Position numbers and translations under genes: made by a program. The notes under the pieces were generated by a model. It worked only from the letters and a program-made list of their open reading frames with translations, was not told the origin of the DNA and did no database searches. 64,000 nt of DNA from Tetrahymena thermophila SB210 (taxonomy: Eukaryota > Ciliophora > Oligohymenophorea > Hymenostomatida > Tetrahymenidae), in the NCBI RefSeq assembly GCF_000189635.1, contig NW_002476399.1, positions 284,415 to 348,414 of the forward strand, given 5' to 3'. Below, piece by piece: positions 10,917 through 25,349 of this stretch (positions are counted from its first letter, which is position 1; each line of letters starts with the position of its first letter).

Positions 10917-12659
10917 ATGCAGGATAGTTAGAAATAAGATTTCTTGTAAAATAAGGCTAAAATTGAAGAAGCAATAGATTCAATTTTGAAAAAGACCTAT
11001 GATGAAAAAACTAAAGGATCTAGAGAATGCAAGTAAATCCTAGATTAACTTTATGAAATTCAGCCTCTTTTAAAAACTGTAGACGATTCTATAAAAGATG
11101 TAAACCAAGATAAATTACAATAGCTGTATAAAACTTTTAGAAATCTATTTAAGTCATTCAAAGAGGATGTATCAGAAACTTCAAAAATGATAAACGATAA
11201 CACATTTGATAAAGATAATAAGATAAACAAAGAGAAAATGAAATAAGTCATAGAACGAATTAAAAATATGAAATAAGAACTAGAAAATTTAAAAAATAAA
11301 ATATTTGTCCCTTACAAAAAGTATTTAGTTTGGATAGACTATAATATTGAAAATGATGAAAGTTTGTTATATTTAATTGAATTTATCAATATTTGCAATG
11401 GTGCTATTGAAATTCATATTTTCGATAATAATGAGGATTTTAGAAATTTTGTTGTAGAACACTCAGATTAAATGCTTTATATTATTATGAGCGGGTCGGC
11501 AGCTGGTGAGTCTTTCGAATGGGATGGAAAAAACTTAAAATGGATCAAATAGCTAATTTAGTAGAAGTCTTCAAGTGAGTTTATTTATGGAATATATATA
11601 TTTACTTCTTATGAAGGAGAAAAGTACTTTAAGCCTTTAATAAAATCAGAAAAAGGATTGGTTTTGGATGTCACTAGTAATCCAAAAATCATATCTGAAA
11701 ATCTAAGAAATTTAATTTTTCCAAAGAAATGCATAAGGGTATTACCAGTAGTCAAGCTATGTGAATTTCTTGATAAAGAGCTTATGGAGTAATTTCTTTT
11801 ATTAGCAAAACAGGATTACTCTAAAATATAACTTATTGACTATCATCCAGATAAACCCTATCAAATCTAATAAAAATTTAAGCTTTCTGAATTATAAATT
11901 AACAAATTTTAAAACAAAAGTTTAAAATAAAGATTAGAAATCGCTTTTAAAATTATAGAAGATTAAAAGATTGGTATTGACTAAAATATCTTAAATAATA
12001 ATATATATTAATCTCTATTTGAATGCTTTAGAAGTTAAGATAATAGTCAAATAGCAGAAAGTATATTAAAGCTTTATACTTAAGAAACTAACTTCTACAA
12101 GTTCATAAATTCTTTGTTAAGTGTATTGAATCAAGACTTAATAATAATTTTTTGGGATCTTATTTTATGCTTTAGAGCAGCTCTAAATGTTTATGATGAT
12201 TCTAAATTTTCTCAAATTTAACCCCCTAAAATGATTAGTAAAAAATTACATTTTTATAACATTTTAACTGATTTATTATTTTAAAAATATTCAGATAATT
12301 AATATGAAGAAAGAAAAGCAGCTACTCTTTATAGAGGAGTAGCTATACCAAAGGAGAGTTTTGAGTAGCTTTATAAGGTTGATTAATATATCTGTATGTG
12401 TGGATTTTCTTCTTTTAGTACTGATCTTAATATAGCTTTAAAATTTTCTTAGAAAGGCTAAGGAATAAGAGTTATTTTTAAAGTAGACTATGAATGTGGT
12501 AATTAACAGTATCCTTTGAGACCAAAATGCTTAAGTGAACTGTCAGAATATGATGAAAAAGAATATCTAATGAATTGTGGAACTGTTTTTAGGATTAAAT
12601 CCATTTAAGAAGAAATTGAAGATAATAATGTTATTAAATATATTAATCTAATTTTGTGA
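10917..12659 (+). CDS. ADP-ribosyltransferase-like protein, short form (ART copy 3)
   Basis: Two exons, 10917-12237 and 12295-12659 (intron 57 nt), 561 residues; both exon lengths are identical to those of ART copy 2 (1321 and 365 nt). Central motif reads MSGSAAGESFEWDG, where copies 1 and 2 have Lys in place of the second Ser, a change in an otherwise fixed loop. Catalytic-like residues are kept: LYRG, GFSSFST and DEKEYLMNCGTVFRI. The frame is intact throughout, and exon-length conservation despite many substitutions argues that selection still holds it. It probably works as a soluble protein-modifying enzyme, as inferred for its siblings. Confidence 0.8.
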
Positions 12660-13332
12660 TGTTAATAATTATTTAAAAAATAGAACCTATTTTTATTCTT
12701 AAATTCAAAATTTTAAAATATATTTTATTTTATATGAATTTTCCCAAAAATAATTAGATATTAAAATTTAATTTTAAAAAAGGCTGATAAGTTGGACATT
12801 AATTAATATTTCATTTATTTAAATATTTTTAAAAAAGTAATTCCCCAAATTTAAAAGAGTAAGCAATTAATTTTAAAAAAAAATATTTTACAAGTTTTTT
12901 TTGATATGAATACATCAAAATTTATAACATAGAGGTTTTCAGTTAGAAAGATGTTTAGAAAAATGAAAAATTAACTAAATCTGTTACCATTTAAATAATT
13001 TTTTTAAAATATTTACTTTATTTTTATCGATTTTAAAGTGTAGAAAGGAAAAAATCATAGATTTATTACCTTTCAAAAAATTATTTTTTATATTTTTTTT
13101 ACTTCTTTTATTTTTCTTTCTAAATAGTTATAAAAATATAGTAGATTGAATGATCAATAAAATTAAAATTAATTTTTTACTTTTTTTCTCTATCAAACCT
13201 TTGTATAAATAAATAGATTATAAATTCTATAACAATTTAAAAAATAATAATAATTATTTATTTATTTTGAATTAATTAATTAATACAACATTAAAGAAAC
13301 ACAATAGATAAGCATTAAAAAAGTGTTAATAC
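12660..13332. other. Spacer and promoter region of the giant gene
   Basis: AT-rich. The first 200 bases are the shared ART 3' flank, the last ~230 are the promoter-proximal segment also found at about 9500-9747. No gene seen. Confidence 0.5.
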
Positions 13333-16300
13333 ATGAAGACTCTATTTGTTCTACTTTACTTATTTATAAGCTTTTTATGTATTAAATAAGCTTTTTCTCA
13401 AAATTAAAACTGCTCAATAATTGGATGCTCATTATGCTATTTTGACTAAAACCAAAACAAAGAAATATGTACATAATGCAAAGAAGGGTACTCTTTAAAT
13501 AATCAAGGCTGCATTTATTAAAATTGTCCACCTTACCTATTTTATTAGACATCAAATTAAATTAGTGAATCTGAGGTAGAAGATGGGGAGTGTTTATCAA
13601 TATGTAACTAATTTTACAAAGGGAATCCCTATAACAATCTTTGTGAGTAAATATTTGAATGCACAACCTCAATAACCACACCAAATAGCATATATGATTT
13701 GAATTAATTGTAAAAATTTATAATCTATCAAGATAATTATTATGTTGCTGTTTACTAAAGCTACTTAATTATGTATACTTTTGAAGAAGGTACATTTGTT
13801 TAACATTATCAATTTGAAGCAGAAGATATTTTACTTTACTTTTTTAATGGAAAAATATTTATGCTGAGGAATGATAATTCTATTTAAATATGGGACCTTG
13901 TTAATAACAGTAGATTTAAAATTCCTTTGTAGTAGAACATTAAATTAGATAATAAAAGTTAACTAATATTAACAAATTTCTAATAAATACTACTTTTGAA
14001 TGCAAATATACAATCTAATTAATTTGAGTTCACATTTGTTTTTTCTTTTTCTTAATTAAATTAGTAATAGTAATATTCTTTTCAAATTTAATAAGAAAAC
14101 AAATTAATTTTCATTAGCGGCAATGATCTAATAATTACATACAACCAGCAATCTTTTTAAATTTTTATAATTCAAATGAATTAAATAAATTAATAATTAT
14201 TTGCAAATTTATTATTTGATTCAACTTAACAATCTGCCTCATTTTTACTCTCATAAAAACTAATATTTGCTTATAAATCATAAGAATATATAAATTTAAT
14301 ATTCTAAGATCAGTTTATACAAATTAATGATAAAAATGAAACAGATATAGTTTTAAAAACTCTAAATGTTGAAAAAGTAAGAGTTTATCAAGTAAATTAT
14401 CAGTAAAAATAATTAGATAAGATTCTATTTCTATCAAACAATTAGGTATTTGATGAATCAAGATATTTAATTTTATCTGGGGATAATAATTACTAAATAA
14501 TAGATTTTGAAATATTCTAAATAGGTTAAATAGATGAACTGATTTTATTTATAGTGACTAATCAACAATAATTAATCATTTTTCAATATCAAAGAGACTT
14601 AATGACATTCACATAAGTAAATTAAATTCAAGTTTTAATACCAAATAACTAAATAAAATTATTCCCAACAAGTGAAAATTTTAATTTTACGTCTACAATT
14701 TAATCTTCAACAAATTCTCAAGTTGTTATAGTGACAAATTAGATTTAAATTTTTTATGATATCTATCCAATTTAGAGGAAAATAATAAAAAATTTTGATT
14801 TACCTTATCCTCTTTTGTATAACTCAGCTAATGTAAATTCAATAGTATAGTTTTACCCTATTCAATAAGTTGCTTAATGCTTAAGTAATGGTGATATTGT
14901 AATATTTGATATATCTAATAATTAAAACTAAATTATTATTGGGTATTTTTAAAATTAAAATGATACATGCTTTTAGCTTTAGATAATTATAGGAAATATA
15001 TTGATTGCTTAAATGAATCAAAAACTTTTAATTATTAATCCATATCTTAATTTAGTGTAAAAAGTAATAACATACAATGAATAAATTATTATGATAAGTG
15101 TCAATTATGACAAGTTAGCAGTGTAAACAGTAAAGTGCTTAAATATTTTAAATGAAACCTTCTAAACAGTATTCGAAGAATGCAATTCTTTGATGAGTTT
15201 AAATAATGTATAAATTGCAATTTCTTAAAATGTTTATATTTATACTTAAAAGGAAACGAGTTTAAATCTTTATCAGATAGATTTTTTAAATAGAAATTAT
15301 TCTTTAATATATCAACAATCATTTACAAATGCAATTTAATTTTTTAGATTTATAAACTTCTAAACATAAAAAGATATAGAGTCGTATTCTTATAGTGTAA
15401 ATGAAATGATTGTTTTTGACACTCAAAGAAATTTTATAATTCTTAATTCTTAACTTAGAATAATTTACTCTGAAGCAAATTTATTTTTAAGCAATATTAA
15501 CGATGCAAGAAGAGTAATTAATGACATTAATGTTTATTTTATTATTGGGGTACCTGTATAAGACAATTCGAGCATATATTTAGGAATGATTTAAAAAGAT
15601 AAATAAAGTAATACAGTTTAAATTGATGGAAACATATTTTTTAATTCAATATTCTATGGAGATCCTGAGAAGATAATAAATGATTGTGGAGTTATTTACT
15701 ACCAATTTAGATAAATTATACCTAATGATTTATTTACAACAATAAGATAAATAACATTTGATCCTATAAGAAATTTATAAGTAACTAATGGTTTATATTA
15801 AGTAATATTATAATCAATCACAAAAACTGAATAAAAAATAACAATCCCTTCTGAAAACCACCTAGATTATGTAGGAACTAATAGAAGTTCATTATCAATG
15901 ACATATCTAAAAAAAAAAATTTATGAAGTAATAAATTTATAAAAGATTCTTCCATAATAAATCTAAAGCAATAGGTAAATATAGTAGTTAAAGCAAAGTG
16001 TTATACTAGGTGTCATATTTGTAAGGACGAATTATGAAGTAATTTTAATTTCTTTCTTTACAAATAAATTATTACAAATAATTACACCAACTTTAAAGTA
16101 ATTTGTTTTTAAAGATATGACTATATTAGAAGATATAAATTCTGCTCTTTTTATAAGTTAAAGAGAAGTTTAATTATTACATTTTAGCACTTCTATATAA
16201 ACTTACAAATACGATTAAATGACTTCTATAAAAGGAATTATATATGATTAATTCACAACATATTTTTATGTTTTCGGAAATGGAATCAACTGTCTTGATA

Positions 16301-19300
16301 AAAATCTTAACTAAATATATTAAATATTAAGTTAAGAAGTAAATAATACAGTAATGTAATGCTTAGATAGTAGAGATTTACTTGTATGTAATCTTTAAAT
16401 AAATTTAATCTATTTCATTGATAAAAAATCTAAAAGTATTATTTAAAAACTAGTAATAACGTAAATATAAAATTATAAAATGGCCTTAGATGAAACCTAC
16501 AATCGTATCTATGTCTATGATTAATCATTTGTAGTCTTTAATTTTTAAGGTTAATTCTTAAATATGTATTAACCTTAAGTTGGGTATATACTTTAGCTTT
16601 AGTTCGAAGACTAATTTTTGATACTTGTGTCTCCGATATGTAAAATTAATTTATTTATTTTTTTAAATAAAATTATTTGACTAGACAAGTTTATAATTTT
16701 TGAATATAAACCTAATAAATAAACTTTATACAATTCTAACTAAGAATACAAAAAATTTTTTTATAAATTTCATTGTAATTAAGTTAATATATGATAAATG
16801 CGCACTGTGACTAGTGGTAAATATTTAAAAGCAATACACCTACAAATTTTATTTTTGTGAATTTAAGTACTAGTATATTTATTAAATATTTTTATTTTTT
16901 ATTATATTGATATTTGATTTTTTTAGAAAATGTAAAATATATTTTAAAAGTAAATTTAATAAACTATTAAATACTTTTTAATTAGCTCTCAATAAATTTA
17001 TATATTAAATTTAAAAATGAGTGTTATCTAATTTTAATATATAAGCTAAATACTGGGATTCCCAGAAATATTATAATAGTATTAATAAATTTTTTAATTT
17101 TGTTAAAAAGGTATAATAATTTATGACAGAATAGATATTTTAGTGGAGACAAATATATAAACTGTTAGTGGTTTTTTAATTGATGGATATATTTATTGTA
17201 AAGAATTAAATTTGATAATATTTTACATAAATACTTCAATATTTGCTTAACTGTATGTATATGACATTAAATAGAAATTATAGATAGCTTAAATTACAGG
17301 AAATCTAAATTAAGATGGTTAAGTAGCAGGATTGACTTATGAGATCTAATCTTAGTATGTTTAGTTTATTGATACATTAGGAAACTATTATATTTTTGAT
17401 ATGTTTGATTCATTTAGTTTAGAAAATTTATTTAGAATAACTGAAGTAATAGATAGATAAGAAAAAGTTTAAGGATTAGATTATGATTACAGGACAAATA
17501 ATGCAATAATATATACAGATTAAAGTATATACATAATTGACTATACTTAAGTTAATTAATAATTTATGCCTTCTCTCTCTGACCAAAGAAGTTTATTCAC
17601 TCAAATAAATGAATCTACTTATATTTTAGTTGATAGCTAAAACTAATTATATAGATACTCCAACTAATCATTAAAATTCGAAAGATTTTTCGATAATTAA
17701 AATTTAAAAGAAGTTAGATATAATCAAGAAACTGATTCTTTGGTTATAGCTTTTGAAAACAAGATAAGTATATGTATTTAATACGAGTAAAATAGAATTA
17801 GTTATTTCAATCAAAATTGCACTGAAATTGATATGCCTTTTCAGTAATTTATTTTAGATAATATCTTTTTATCCTCCTCAAAAATAATCTATCATTATGA
17901 TTTGTCTACTGTCTAATTAATAAACTAAATAGTACTTAATCCATAATTGTTTCTTATAAAATTTTTAAAAATTTAAAATTTATTACTTTTCGGAATAAGT
18001 AATGGCACTCTTATTTAGTATGACATTTCTACCTAACAATAAGCATATTATAGCATTTCTTTATCTAATAATATAAATCAATCATTTCTATTTTTATAAA
18101 TAGAAAATGTTAATAGAACTATGATTGCTTACGCTGCTACAAATTTAGGAATAGTATTAATTATTGATTTATAAAAATAGATGATATTAGATTAAATAAA
18201 TTTACTTTTATTAAGTAATATCGATCAAGAATAAGGTACATTATTGACAGGTTTTTCATATGATGAGTTATATAATAGATTCATATTTTTTTTCAGCGGT
18301 GATAAGAAAGCTTATATTTGGGATTATAATAAAGATTAGCTTATAGGATACTTACCTTTAATTACTACTTTCAGAAACTATATTATCATGACAAAGAATT
18401 ATATAATAATATAAAATACATTTAATCTAAGCTTTTTTAAGAAATAAGATATCTATAGGTTAGTTTCAACTATTTAATTTCGCTTATAGTATGATATTTT
18501 GCAAGAATTTGAAATAATTGAGGAAAAATATTTGCTCTGCTTCTTTACTGATAAGTTTTAATTCTTTGTTTTATTTGAAGATTCATCAAATTAATAAATT
18601 ATAAATTTTTAACTTGAAAATCAAAAAGAATTGCCATATCCTTAGCTTCTTGGTTATAATTTAAATTTAGATTAAGGCTATTTGAAAGTATATGGAGTAT
18701 CTTAAAGAAATGTATTTGAAGATAAACACAACTTAAATATTTATCAATATAATTCTAATATTACTATCTGCTCGAGTCAAATAGAAAATTCTAATTTATT
18801 TGATAGTTAAAAGAATTTATAATCAATATAGCCATTAATGCAATCAATTTAAGGAGCTTATGGTAGAACACTAATTTAATAATAAAATTGGAGTTTTTTA
18901 ATATTTTTGGATATCTAAAATAGTAATTTGAAAATGCTTTAATCATTATTTTAATAATCAAATTAAATAAATATCTAAACATTTTTAAATTTTAGTACAA
19001 ATTCTAATGTCACCTTGAGTAATCAACTTTTCGAATTTTTTAATCAAGATTAATATTACTTATCAAACTTTAACTTTTTGTTTGACTAAGCTGGATCTCA
19101 AAATTATACTTTTGCCTTAAATTCTTCATTTACTGAAATTAGAATGTTGGAAATTAGTTTAGTTAATTAATTAATATAAGAATAGTAAATCATACTTAAT
19201 AACTAGAATTTAGTTGTTATTCAGAATTTAACAATTTCAGGAATTACTTTTAATTCATTAAAAAACAATGCTTCATCAGATTAATCTCTTATTATTTTTG

Positions 19301-22300
19301 ATTCTATTAAAACAATATCATTAATAAATTTAAATATTTTTGAAAATAAAGGAAACACAGCAAATGAAAATTTTATTATATTTAATGATATTAAAACTCT
19401 TATAATTAGTTAATTAAAAATAAATGATAATGATAATATTTTTTCTTTGATTAAATTTTAAAATGTAGAGACTTTGATTATTGAAAATTTATAAGTTCAA
19501 AGTAATATCATTAACAAAAATGGTTTTAATTTTTAAAATAGTAATGACTATAATAAATTTATAATATAAGAGAATAATTTGTGTTACAATACTATTCTTT
19601 GCTTTGTTGGATGCTAAAACATAACTATTAAAAACTCAAAATTAACAAATAATGAAGATTATAATTTAATATAAACATATTCATTTTATTACTAATAAAG
19701 CAATCTGATTTAGCTTCTTTTAAATGAAATAAATTTAAATAACTTAAATGTTACATAAAATAGTGCTAATCCTTTTTCTTTTTTGATAAGTTTAGATAAT
19801 ACTTTGGTAAATATTAATTAGCTGAATTGTATTAAAAATAATAACAATATGATAATTTAAAAATCAAAATCATTATTAATTAAAAATAGTTAATTTATAG
19901 AAAATTCATCATTAAATGGAGGTGCTATGTATTTAGATTAAATTTAGAATTCAATTTTGATCTAAAATTCACTATTTTAATATAACAAAGCAATACAGAG
20001 TGGTGGTGCTTTTTATATTTATGTAACTAAATAAATTACTTTTGAGATAGATCATAAAAGTTTAATTTCTAAAAACAATGCACTTATAGGAGGTGGATTA
20101 CGTTATATTTATCCAGATACTCCTTCTCCTTAAGAATATATCCCTTAAGGCTTTCCTTACAGTTATATTATTATCAAAAATACAGCTGAAATATATGGAG
20201 ATAATGTAGCATCATACTTAAAAAATATATAAATTAGTTAGATTATTATCTAAAATGATATTAATGTTGGAAATAAAGTATCAGAAAATGAAAATTCTAG
20301 TTCAATTAAATAATATGAAATAAATGATTTTTAAAGCGGAGGACAATTATTATTGAGAGTAATTTTGCTTGATCAAGAAGGAAGAAAACTAACTTTTTCT
20401 AAAGAAAATTTGATAGATTAATAATATCCTCCTGATATTTAGTAAGAATTAGAGAATATTTAAATTTAAATAACAAATTAGTAAAAAACAAAAGAAATAA
20501 TAATTTTAGGTAACAATTTAGTTAATTATTATGATTATAACTCAACCTCAAACACATTTGATATTTAAATATAAATTTAATCTAAACCTAAAACTTAAGA
20601 TTTACTTTAAGTTTAAGCCAACACAGCTATAGCAAATGGATTAATTCCTCCAATTAAAATAAATATAAATTACAGAAATTGTAAAATAGGAGAAATTATT
20701 TAAAATATCAACTCAAATATAATTATATGCTAATACTGCTCAAATGGAACCTACTCTATTATAGATCCAAATGTATTAAATTATACTTATTTATCTGTGG
20801 ATAACTATTGCAAATCTTGTCCCTAAGGTTCTGCAACCTGCTAAGGTGAAAATATTATTCTGTAAAACGGTTACTGGAGGATTAATAAACTATCTGATGT
20901 AATTTTATAATGCAGTTTAGCCAGTGAATATTGTTAAGGAGGTTACAATGAAGGTTGTACAGATGGGCATATTGGACCATTATGCTAAGAATGTGATATT
21001 TTAGGAGTGGAATAAAAAAATAATGTGAGATATACAGAGGGTGTATTAAAAGGAACATGCAATACTTGTCCAAGTTCTATAAGTTTGGTTTTTTATGAAG
21101 TATTTATGATATTAGTACTAACTGCTTATTTTTTTTTTAATTTCTACATATTTAAGAAAAGCTTCATTTATTAACAAACTTGCTATTACTTAAGAATATT
21201 ACATATTCTTCCAATCAATAAAAGCTCATTTAGGAGTATATAAGGTTCTTTTATAAAAATATATGTCAATTATTGCTAACTATCTTCAATCATAATTAAC
21301 GATACTAGATCAATACCTAATTTAAATATAGTTTAAGATTTTATTGGATCTTTTTGCAACAAAGTTATGATCTAATATATCTGTCTGATTGATGAATAAT
21401 TTCTGAAAAAGTATAGTAAAATTGGAATATAAATTTTTATCTATACTCTGATTCCTTTTTTACTTGGAGGTTTTCAACTTATTTGCTTGTTTATTTTCTC
21501 TAAAGTTTTCAAATATAATGTAAAGAAATATGACTATTTGTCATTTTTAAATATCTTACTGATGTACTTTTAAACCTAATAAACTTTTTTTTTTGCTTAA
21601 TCTCTTTCTTGCGTAGAGATAGGTTAATAAAACTATTCTAGTTTAGACTTAACTCAACAATGCTCATCTTAAATAGTTTTAGAAGTCATAAAACCAATAT
21701 CAATAGCTTTTATTATAATTTGGAATTTATTCCCTTTATATATTATCTATAAACTGTTTTAAAATTCACAAATACTGAATTTTTGTTCAATAAAATATTC
21801 TTTAGGTTATTACTATAATGAACTTAGACCATCGTATTATTACTGGGAGTTTGTCAGGATATACATCAAAATAGCTATTGTTTTAATTTTTGTTTTGCTG
21901 TAATAGAAATATAAACATCTCTCATACAATTTAATTAATGTCATCATACTTTTATATATAAAAAAAATCAGTGTAATAAAACCTTTCTTATTTAAAGATA
22001 TTAACAAATGTGAAATATACTCTCTATTAATGCTAATATCTAAAATAATAATACAAATGCTAATTGAGTTGAATATATTTCAAGTAAGCATTGACTTTAT
22101 AATGGTTGCAATGAATTACTTTTTACTATCATACTTTATTTTGATTATAATTGTGAAAGATTAATAGAGCACTTTAAGAAAATTAATATTATTTACTATA
22201 AACAAATTACTTACATAAAAATATAAAGATAAATTATAATTATCAAAAAATAATTAGCTAAAAACATTTATGAGGTGGAAGCTGTTAAGAAACTCAATTA

Positions 22301-22625
22301 AGAAAAAAAAGAATGAATAAATTATTATTAATATTCCGTAGCTTGATAGGACAAGATTAACTGAAAATATATCATTAAAAAAGTCAAAAAGTAATTTTTT
22401 TTATTTAGTTTCATAAATTTAAATAATTAAATATTTATATTAAAAATAGTTTTATCTCAAAATGAAAGGAAGTCTTTATTTGAAAATGAAGATTACTTGA
22501 ATTTTTCCTCCGATTTGTAGGAGTCCTAATCAAAAGCCTAGGATATTAAGCTATCTAGGTTTTCTAGTGGGGTTTATTTCAAAAAATAGCTTTAGCTTTC
22601 AAATTAATTTTCCTAAATAGATTGA
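13333..22625 (+). CDS. Giant surface-type membrane protein with Cys-rich and multi-span C-terminus
   Basis: Three exons: 13333-16639, 17111-22390, 22450-22625, introns 471 and 59 nt, 2920 residues. Both joins keep frame and the exon sum is divisible by three. A signal peptide (residues 1-22, MKTLFVLLYLFISFLCI) precedes a Cys-rich GYSLNNQGC-type segment to about 115. A very long extracellular part follows, with WD-like phrases such as IQIWDLVNNS, then an Asn/Ser/Gly-rich stretch around 2030-2130 (SLNGGAMYLD, SGGAFYIY) resembling parallel beta-helix repeats. A second Cys-rich, EGF-like block (about 2310-2420, KSCPQGSATC, GHIGPLCQEC) leads into several hydrophobic spans (about 2427-2780) and an acidic cytoplasmic tail. 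This is the architecture of a large ciliate family annotated only as transmembrane proteins; function unknown, surface or vesicle location inferred. The long first intron is the weakest part of the model. Confidence 0.8.
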
Positions 22626-22814
22626 TAATTTTTTAACTTAACATTCTTGAAATAACTTTATTTTTTTTATTAATATTTTTAGTTAAAAATAAAGTTTTTT
22701 ATTAATATTTATGTGCTAAAAAATTGCAAATCTATATTTTTAAACATTTGATTTATAAAGAGCAATAAAAAAAAAGAATTCAAATAGTTAAAAGCTATTG
22801 ACATAGAATTTATA

Positions 22815-23052
22815 ATATATAAAAAATAAAAATTAGTTAATATTGCTTTTTTTAATAAATTTATTTATTTATTTTGAAGATAACTATTTTAATTAAAAAA
22901 CCATCTAATAAAAATTTTTAAACAATTATTCTATTACTATCAATAAATTTTATAAATATAAAAAATAAAAATTAGTTAATATTGCTTTTTTTAATTAATT
23001 TATTTATTTATTGATTTAATTTTGATGATAATTATTTTAATTAAAAAACCAC
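22815..23052. repeat. Two-unit direct repeat in the spacer
   Basis: The phrase AAAAATTAGTTAATATTGCT followed by TTTATTTATTTATT and TTAATTAAAAAACCA occurs at about 22827-22903 and again at about 22967-23052, with about 140 bases between starts. It lies in the 493-base gap (22626-23118) between genes, which otherwise holds nothing I can recognise. Confidence 0.65.
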
Positions 23053-23118
23053 CTTAATTTAATAAATTTAAAGCAAAGTAGAACCAAACCTTATAATACA
23101 ATCTTTTCTATTCTAAAT

Positions 23119-25349
23119 ATGAAAATAACATAATTAGATTTGTTTTCTTCGCAATTTTAGTTTAATGTAGGAAAGTAATATTAGAAAAGCGGTACATTCT
23201 AAGGGTTGATATTGTCATTTTCATCTGTAATCTTAGTTCTTTCTTATTTTATCTACTTACTTAGTCTGTATCTAAACAACTAAATTGATCCAAAATTTAG
23301 ATTTCAAAGCTTTGTAGTTGATGAAAAAATTGAAGTACCTCTGAGTTAAGATCTAGTAGGGTTTGTGTTTAACTACAATGCCTCAATGAGTATAGACAAA
23401 TATCAAGAAGAAAAAAATAAAACATACTTAGTTTATTACGCCTATTTTTATTATCAAAATGGTACTTTTTCATAAAAATTTGACCTTGATGTTATAAAAT
23501 GTACTGATCCTAAGCTTCAAGGGTATAATTGTGTAGATTTCTCCAAAATAAGTAACTATACGCTTGTTTTAGATAACAGTGCTAATGTAATTTCATAATT
23601 ATTTATTAACCTATATAGCTGTTTGGACATAGATCAAGTCAAAAAAACTGTCCCTTAAAATTGTGCTTCGCAGTAAGATATAGATGATATAATAAATGGA
23701 AGTTAATCCTTATTTTATCTAAAAATGAAAGTATAATAATATAATACAACTTCAAAATAAATTTAGACAAATTATAGAAATATTTATAATTTTTTACTTT
23801 CCAATTAATTTACAATTACTACTTTAAAAACTTAAAAATAAGAAACATAAGTAAATGAAGGATTAATATTTTAGACTAAATAAAATTTCTAATCTCCCAT
23901 TTAGTACGACCCAGTTAATTTAAGCTATGATAGATAGTTCTCATTGCAATAAGGATTAGGACCGTATAACTAAGTTTCTATCTACTTGGATGAAATTGTA
24001 TAGCAATTCTAAATTTAGTATCCATCAATAACTGAAATATTTGCTCTTGTTAATAGTGTTGCTTCTATTGTCTTAGCTTCTAAATTTTTAGGACGGTATT
24101 ATTCCTAAAGATAAATCTAACAAAACTTCTTCATGCTTTTTTTAAGAAGATTATTTTAAGAAAAAAACCAATAAATATTTGAACATAATCAATAGGATAC
24201 TCTGTAAAACAAATAAAAGCTTTAAAATTAAAATGTTAATGAGGAAGCGACTGATGATTTTTTAGAACAGCAAAATAAAATTGATTTGAAAATCCCTAAC
24301 TTTGAAACAAAGTTTAGAGATTATGTAGAAAAAAGTCAAGTCAATAATTTTTAATAAGATAATTTAATAAATGAGTTAAAATTCAAAAACTAAGAAGATA
24401 CTATTTAAGAGTAAAAAGGGGATGATACAATTTAAATTAGTCAATCATCACATTTTTCAAAAAGCCCCTAAAATTAATACGAATTTAAAAACTATCAAAA
24501 TGATTCTAAAATTAGCATTTTTGATAAATAAATTCATAATTAAATTCAAACAAGTAAATTTTTTGATTTTTAGAGATAAGTTTTTCTTGATTAAAGAAGT
24601 TAAAGTTTGAGAAAATAAACAAATTTCAATATAAATGAGCTTGATAGTATAAACTTTACAAGTAGTGTAGAAAAAAAAGATAAAATGAATAACTTTGTTT
24701 CTGAAATAGAAGCTAAAAAGAAACTTTCTTATTTTTAAAATTAAGGAAGTATAAAAATTAACATTTCTTAAAAATTAAAAGCAATTTATAGTAATTAAGT
24801 GAAGCAAACTATTCAAAATTTTATTTTTAAGCCAAGGTAAGTATAATTTTATTTTGGATAAACAAAATCAAATAATTTTTTAAAAATAGATTATTGAATA
24901 CAAAATAGTACCTTAATTCTAAGGGTATATATGTGAATTCCTTAGCAAAAATTGGAAAAGAAGTTAAAAAGAGTTTAGATATTTATGAATTTTACAAAGA
25001 CATCATTTTCTTAAAAAAAGCTATTACAATACTTCTCAGCAAAGATTAATTGGCAGCAATTTAGCTTGTTAATCTGACAGATAATTTTTTGAATTTAGAC
25101 TTAAATAGTAAAGATTTTAAAACTGAATACAAAAGTAAATATTAAATTAAACAATTTATTTACTATTTTTAATATTTATTATTAGATTCAAAAAGAAAAC
25201 TAAATTACTTTGAAAAGTAATTTATAATTTTGCAATCAGATTAATTACAAGCTGAATATATTGAAAAATTTTTCAAAAGAAGATAGAAACTAGAATAAAT
25301 AAATGAAGTAGATTAAAGAATCATTTCTTCCATCTTTAATAAATAGTGA
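23119..25349 (+). CDS. Uncharacterised ciliate membrane protein, family A copy 2
   Basis: Three exons: 23119-24836, 24890-25134, 25186-25349 (introns 53 and 51 nt), 708 residues, TGA stop. Exon 2 is 245 nt and exon 3 164 nt, identical to copy 1. First span after GLILSFSSVILVLSYFIYLL, then NNQIDPKFRFQ, conserved Cys in IKCTDP and YNCVDFSK, second span in EIFALVNSVASIVLASKFLG. The C-terminal exons encode KKSLDIYEFYKDIIFLKKA and an amphipathic QLVNLTDN helix, so the tail is probably a cytosolic coiled region. Intact; function unknown. It is closer to copy 3 than to copy 1 in the N-terminal half. Confidence 0.85.

Larger units (their letters stand above)
9948..12868. repeat. Segmental duplication, copy B
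   Basis: Partner of 5107-8075. It carries the spacer, ART copy 3 and its 3' flank. The intron inside the ART gene is shorter here (57 against 88 nt), the largest indel between the copies within the gene. Confidence 0.85.

Noticed and set aside
6243-11251. A pair of identical minus-strand 63-residue frames
   Set aside because: They are the antisense of the duplicated ART genes; their near identity reflects the segmental duplication, not a conserved small protein.
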